Source: Microglena sp. YARC (Eukaryota > Chlorophyta > Chlorophyceae > Chlamydomonadales > Chlamydomonadaceae). Taken from it: 64,000 bases of DNA. Shown here in pieces: positions 59,111-64,000 of this stretch. Under the pieces are notes generated by a model. It worked only from the letters and a program-made list of their open reading frames with translations, made no database searches and was not told the DNA's origin. The stretch is from contig CM039464.1 of the NCBI GenBank assembly GCA_022414725.1, forward strand, positions 9,541,527 to 9,605,526, read 5' to 3'. The position numbers and the translations under genes are program-made. Positions within the stretch are counted from its first letter, which is position 1. Each line of letters opens with the position of its first letter.

Positions 59111-59547
59111 CGTTTACATTGGGACTTCGAGTTCTTGCTATGCTAATAATTAAACTTCAAGTTTCTAGCCACATTTATGGAGAGATATATCATATGCGCA
59201 GTTCCGCGCGACGTCCAACAAAGCGCGCTTGCAAGAGCAAGTAAACGGGCGGCCGCACCCTTGTTGGCACTAAACCGTAGGATCAAGAGTCCAGCTAGCA
59301 CAACAACGGTCTGTTTCGCTGGTTCATTGGAACAAGTATAAGTGGACCTAACGGTTTAGGGGAAACAAGGGTGCTCACGAGCATAAACCGTTAGCACAAG
59401 GGTGTATATGCCACGTAAACGGTTGGCTTGGCAGGTCCATTTTAGCAGTATATTTATAAATGTAACAAGACCTAAACTTTCAAATTGCACCTGTCACCCG
59501 GCACCCAATAACTCGCTGCTCTCCCAACTAAACCTGTGCGAATAGCT

Positions 59548-60406
59548 ATGACAATAACTAGAAGTCAGACGCAAGACATGAGCATTGACCCTGGATCACC
59601 CGGGGATAATGCACCCCCCCCGTGGTTTGCAATGTGGTACGCTACAACGCTTAAACCCACACTGGACAAATCGTTCGACTCGATTAAAAAAGAGTCGCAT
59701 CAAACATTGAAGTCGGTGGAAGGACTTTTGAGTGAGATGCGGGAAACCGTTCAGAAACAGACCAATAAGATCGCAAACATAGAGGCCACTCTGAAACGCC
59801 CAGAGGGATACGATAGTATCCCAGGAGAAGCGCATTTCCGCCCTGGAAGCTGCTATCAAGGATCGGCCGGTGGTGCCCCCAGCAGGGGGAAAAGAATCTG
59901 CATGGAGTCGGCCACTCATACAGCGACCGGGCTCAGCCCCCCCAGACCAAGCAGGTTACGACATGCAATTCAGGATCTCAGGCATCCCTGAAGATCCCAA
60001 CGAGAACGACAGGCAGCTAGCGGTGGCTGTAAAGTCTAAGCTCACCCAGGCTTTAGAAGCCAACAACACCTACGCCCAGAAGGAGCAAGACAAGGCAGAG
60101 TTTACTATTGTGTCCGCTCGACGCATGGGAGGCAAGGTGGATCCCTCACGACCCCGCCTTGCCCTAATCACAGTATCCTCCAGCTTCGATGCTTCCTCCA
60201 TTGTGAGGAACCGAAGGTTCCTCAAGGATAGCGGAATAGCAGCTCTGGATTTCTTGTCTCCTGAGGAGCTGAAGCTGCACAAGGAACACCTTCCCGCGTT
60301 TCTGGAAGCTAAGAGGGACCCCTCTAAGTGGGTTTCGTTCAATAGAGGACTCCTGAAGGTGCGGGACAAGGCTCCCCCTTCAGGTGTCTCATCGACTGAT
60401 GCATGA
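59548..60406 (+). pseudogene. LINE ORF1 (coiled coil and RRM-like), one frameshift
   Basis: ATG at 59548. The N-terminal half (to about 59815) has a coiled coil with heptads through SVEGLLSEMRETVQKQTNKI. The coil resumes one frame over (QEKRISALEAAIKD), which shows a single frameshift near 59815-59830. The second half (YDMQFRISGIPEDPNENDRQ to DPSKWVSFNRGLLKVRD) resembles the RNA-binding part of L1-type ORF1 proteins. It stops at TGA 60404-60406. Confidence 0.8.
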
Positions 60407-63400
60407 AGTGGACTAAGGTGCCTTGCATGGAACATCAGAGGACAACTCAGTGTTCTGAGCAGCTGCGGTGCAGCAATGAAAGTGGTGAGAAAACACGACA
60501 TTTTATTGTTTTCACACACAGGGGTGCGTGGCCAGCTAGACACCCCCCACATTCCAGGTTTCAAATGCCTTTCTTGTGCCCCTCGCCCCAAGTTGAGCAA
60601 GGATGGGGGGTCGCTATCTATGTCCGCACTTGCCTAAATGCTACTTTAGTCCATGAGGCACCTGAATTAGGCATGGCATGGATTCGCATACATGGAACAC
60701 ACATTGGTGTGTGCTATATCCCACATGCTAACAGCTCATACTACAAACATGGTGACGACTGCATTAGTATAGAGGACCACTTCCTCACTCTAGGTAAAAT
60801 CATTGGGAACTTCCAGGAAAAAGGCAACGTTGTGGTGATGGGTGACTTCAACGCTCGGGTTGGTCTTGGTGTGGACAATGATGATACCGAGTTAGGAGAT
60901 GAACCAGTATCCCAAACCAGTAGTACAGCCCCCAACCAAACCATTCAACCGAGGTGTAGCATGGACACAGCTCCCCCCAATCGATTGGGGGGGCCCTACT
61001 CCAGCTATGTGTAGTAACTGGTCTTATCATCCTTAACGGTAGAACAGAAGGTGATATGCAAGGTGCACATACCTTCTTTGCAGATGGCATGGACAAGAAA
61101 TCTGTCATTGATTATGCGCTAGCCGCCCCTAGTCTTCTCAACACCCCAGGAGTCAAGTTTAGTGTGGCTCCCAAGCATGACTGCCCTCTCAGGCCCGGGG
61201 GTGGAAAGTTTGACCACATGCCTATCACACTCCACATACCAGATGCTGCCCTTAGGCCTTCTCAAGGTACTATTAGTACACCTGCTGGTGGTAAACCTTC
61301 GCCCAAACTGAAATGGAAAGACAACTATGTCCAGATGTATGCACACACAATTAAGCGTGATCCAGACGTTAACCGATTACTTGACAATGCACTCCATAGC
61401 TCATCTATGGAAGATTCAGAGAAGGGGATTGCTAGTGCTATTGAACTAGCCATAAGCAAATGCACACCATGTCACAAACCTGTAGCTAAGCGTAAGCACG
61501 GGCCCGTGAACGCATGGTATGATGATGAATGCAATCGTGCTAGACAGGCAGCAAGCCAAGCAGAACATCAACATGGCTCTAGCTCTGACTTGGCTGGTTC
61601 TATGCACAAGGAGTACAAGAGGATTCTCAGAAGAAAGAAGAGGAAGTGGCTAGAAACACGCATGGAGAACCTTCATACGAATCTTCGGCATAATCCGAAA
61701 AGTTTTTGGAAAGACGTGCGTGAGCCTAACAAGGCCACTACGGCAGATATCACAATTCATGATTGGACTGATTATTTTGCAGACCTCTTTGATGTGCAAG
61801 TAGGTATTGATCCAAGTCTGGATGCTAGGGACTTTGTCCCTCAAGCTGATGGACCTCAGATAGAGGCCGCACCAACATGGTTATGTCAAGACTTTACCAC
61901 CCAGGAGGTGTTTTCTGTTCTCCAATCCCTACGGAAAAACTCCTCCCCCGGGGTAGATGGTATCCCTGCAGAATGGTACAGATTTGCTTCCCATGAGGCC
62001 AACTCCCGATTTGTACAAGCTATGACTAACCTGTTTAATCTCATCTGGAAGACTTCTTACCCTAGCCAATGGGCTGCAGCTGCCTTGGTACCCGTACCCA
62101 AATCCAAAGGCAGTGTGTATGACAAGGACAACTATCGAGGTCTTGCGGTGAGCAACTCCATAGGAAAGATCTTCTCCCTTTGCATGCTACGTAGACTAGA
62201 TGATTGGTCAGAAGAATTCAACCTCAGAGCCGCTGGCCAATATGGATTTAGAAGTGGTAGGGGTACTGCAGATGCATCATTCATTCTTAACCATAGATAA
62301 ATATAGAGAAAAGAAAAAACCACTCTTTGTGGCTTTTGTTGATTTCAAGAAGGCTTATGATTGGGTCAACAGAGACTTGCTATGGGATTGCTTAGCAAGG
62401 CTAGGAGTCAAGGACCCCTATCTCAGTATTCTGAAGTCCATGTATAATCATGTTGTTTTCCAAGTTCGCCTACATGGGGACATTGGATCCTCCTTTCCAT
62501 CCCTTGTAGGAGTTAAACAAGGAGACCCCCTATCCCCACTCCTATTCGGTCTGTTCATTGATAGAATTGAATCGTTCCTCCAATCCAAGCTCCCAAATGT
62601 AGGGGCTGAGCTTAGGGGAAAGATTCTGCAACTGTTACTTTATGCTGATGACCTAGCTATAATGGCAGAATCCCCGGCAGATATGCAAGCGATGCTTGAC
62701 TGCCTGAGAGATTTCTGCGAGGCTACTAAGATGGCTGTGAATATAAAGAAAACTGAGATTGTCGTTTTCAACAAACAATTCTGTGATGAGGCCCGCATGG
62801 ATCCTGATTACAAATTTGTCTATGATGGAGCACAACTTTCTACAAAGTTATCTTTTATCTACTTGGGATCCCTCTTTGTGGATGGTGACTCAAGCAATCG
62901 TGCAAAAGCTGCTTTTTCTAGGATGCTCACTAAGGCCCAAAAGGCACACCACATGCTTCGTAGGCGATGCCATACTATGGAGATATACAATATTGATATT
63001 CTCACCCACCTGTTTGATTCTCTTGTACAACCTATCCTGAATTTTGGCTGTGAGGTGTGGGCTCCTTCTATTCTGAACAACACACTTATCTCAAATGACC
63101 ATGCTTGTGAGAAATGGCATAGAGGTATACTTAAACAAATGTTGGGTGTTTGCCAATCTACTACATCTAATATTATCATGGAAGAGCTGGGTAGAACCCC
63201 GTTGTGTTTTGCTTGGCTTAAACAAGCTTTGCGCTTCTGGAACAAGACCATACATAAAGAACCTGAGGATCTCATTAGAATGGCTCTTGAGGAATCTTTT
63301 GACTCCAACACTGGCTGGGTTCATGACTTGCGTTGTGCTCTCCACAAGCTAGGATCCAGTAAAAACATCAACATTTTGGAGGCTGTCGATGTCGAAGGTA

Positions 63401-63969
63401 TTATGTCTGAAGTTTTTGAGTCATGGAGGTTTAAGTACCCAAGTGACACCAATGCAGTTAGAGACATCCCTGATGAGAGAAGGGTTGGCTTTAAACGCCT
63501 CCGATACCAAAAATGGTTCGCAGCCAACAGCAATGATGAGAATGGCTTGATTCCCTTTACATCCGCCTTACATAAGCAGGATCAGATTCGTTCTATAGCA
63601 CAGTTTAGAATGGGTTCCCATTGGCTGAACACAGAAAGAATGAGGGTGGTGGATAGAGCACACATCCCTCGCTCAATGAGACACTGTCAAATGTGTGGGT
63701 TCCAAAAAACTGAGGATGAAATGCATATGTTTGAGTGCCCTTTTTATAATGATATTCGCCTCCGCTACCAGAATCTGTTTACAGATATTTATAGGCATGT
63801 CCATGAGGATACCGACTTAACCGTATGGAATGTGGAATTCTGCGATTCCACATTCAGAACCTTTATGAATGGAAATGGCACTAAGTCTTTTTGGAGCAAC
63901 CTAGCCGACTATCTTTCTACTTGTAGAAGAGCAAGACAGGAAGCCCTGGACTGCTTAGTGGCACCGTAA
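60407..63969 (+). pseudogene. LINE ORF2: endonuclease, reverse transcriptase, zinc knuckle (frameshifted)
   Basis: The endonuclease begins LRCLAWNIRGQLS in the same frame as ORF1, directly after its stop. It shifts frame near 60602-60612 (G run) into GVAIYVR and VVVMGDFNARVG, and shifts again near 60975-60995 (C and G runs) before LNGRTEGDMQGAHTF, SVIDYALAAP and FDHMPITLHI. The reverse transcriptase starts at about 61860 (SPGVDGIPAEWYRF, AAALVPVPKSKG, NYRGLAVSNSIGKIF, GQYGFRSGRGTADASFIL). A frameshift near 62290 follows, then FVAFVDFKKAYDWVN, GVKQGDPLSPLLFGLFI and the catalytic LLLYADDLAI. Downstream is CQMCGFQKTEDEMHMFEC, a C-x2-C-x8-H-x4-C knuckle. It ends CLVAP at TAA 63967-63969. Confidence 0.9.
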
Positions 63970-64000
63970 TTTATTATCCCTTTTTTTTTCTTCTTGAGAC

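Larger units (their letters stand above)
59210..64000 (+). mobile_element. LINE (non-LTR retrotransposon), nearly complete, frameshifted
   Basis: It contains, in order, a coiled-coil ORF1, an endonuclease/exonuclease/phosphatase-type endonuclease, a reverse transcriptase with YADD, and a C-terminal Cys/His knuckle. The 5' boundary is not determined; 59210 is a guess from a GC-rich change ahead of ORF1. The 3' UTR runs past the stop at 63969 into a T-rich tail at the window edge. At least four frame changes mean this copy is inactive or the sequence has homopolymer errors. Confidence 0.9.

Overview
The window is nuclear DNA of a eukaryote, most likely a unicellular green alga (chlorophyte or prasinophyte). 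The evidence is spliceosomal introns with GT-AG borders, a plant-type K+-dependent vacuolar H+-pyrophosphatase, a GH20 beta-hexosaminidase, plant/algal-type interstitial telomere repeats (CCCTAAA), tRNA-derived SINEs and a LINE. Less than a tenth of the sequence is coding. The rest is mostly tandem repeats and small mobile elements. The species assignment is an inference; no rRNA or organelle marker is present.

Layout, all genes on the + strand. (1) 1-18.7 kb: the 3' part of a beta-N-acetylhexosaminidase gene (exons at 1029-1149, 2285-2434, 3477-3665, about 9346-9416, 15053-15123, 17870-18027 and probably 18618-18661). Its introns hold a large foldback element, SINEs, an 82-bp CA-rich satellite and many minisatellites. 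(2) 21.1-30.9 kb: an eight-exon gene for an unrecognised protein of about 458 residues. It has a small helical N-terminal region, one hydrophobic segment, an amphipathic segment and a C-terminal right-handed beta-helix. (3) 32.86-56.66 kb: a complete vacuolar H+-pyrophosphatase gene of 14 exons (2394 coding bases, 797 residues) spread over 23.8 kb. All 13 splice phases are consistent. (4) 59.2-64 kb: a LINE with a coiled-coil ORF1 and an endonuclease/reverse-transcriptase ORF2 interrupted by several frameshifts.

The most striking observation is shared by all three genes: the introns are built from tandem arrays whose repeat unit contains the edge of the neighbouring exon together with its splice site. 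Downstream of an exon, the intron repeats the exon's 3' edge plus donor (e.g. eight copies after hexosaminidase exon 2, six after pyrophosphatase exon 5). Upstream of an exon, the intron repeats the acceptor plus the exon's 5' edge (e.g. about twenty copies of the pyrophosphate-binding motif before pyrophosphatase exon 7, eight before exon 11, nine before exon 12). The authentic exon is nearly always the copy on the exon side of the array. The last exons' 3' ends are duplicated downstream as well. I call these exon-edge arrays. Whether they come only from junction-spanning tandem duplication, or affect splicing, cannot be decided from sequence alone.

Mobile elements include a 216-bp tRNA-derived SINE with perfect 11-13 bp target-site duplications at three loci, a second SINE-like family whose 3' tail seeds (ACAG)n/(ACAT)n microsatellites, a dispersed 0.2-kb family, two foldback elements each interrupted by a SINE, and a 372-bp TIR element with a 6-bp target duplication. 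The hexosaminidase and the pyrophosphatase are both expected in the lysosome/vacuole system, but nothing shows that the three genes are functionally linked.
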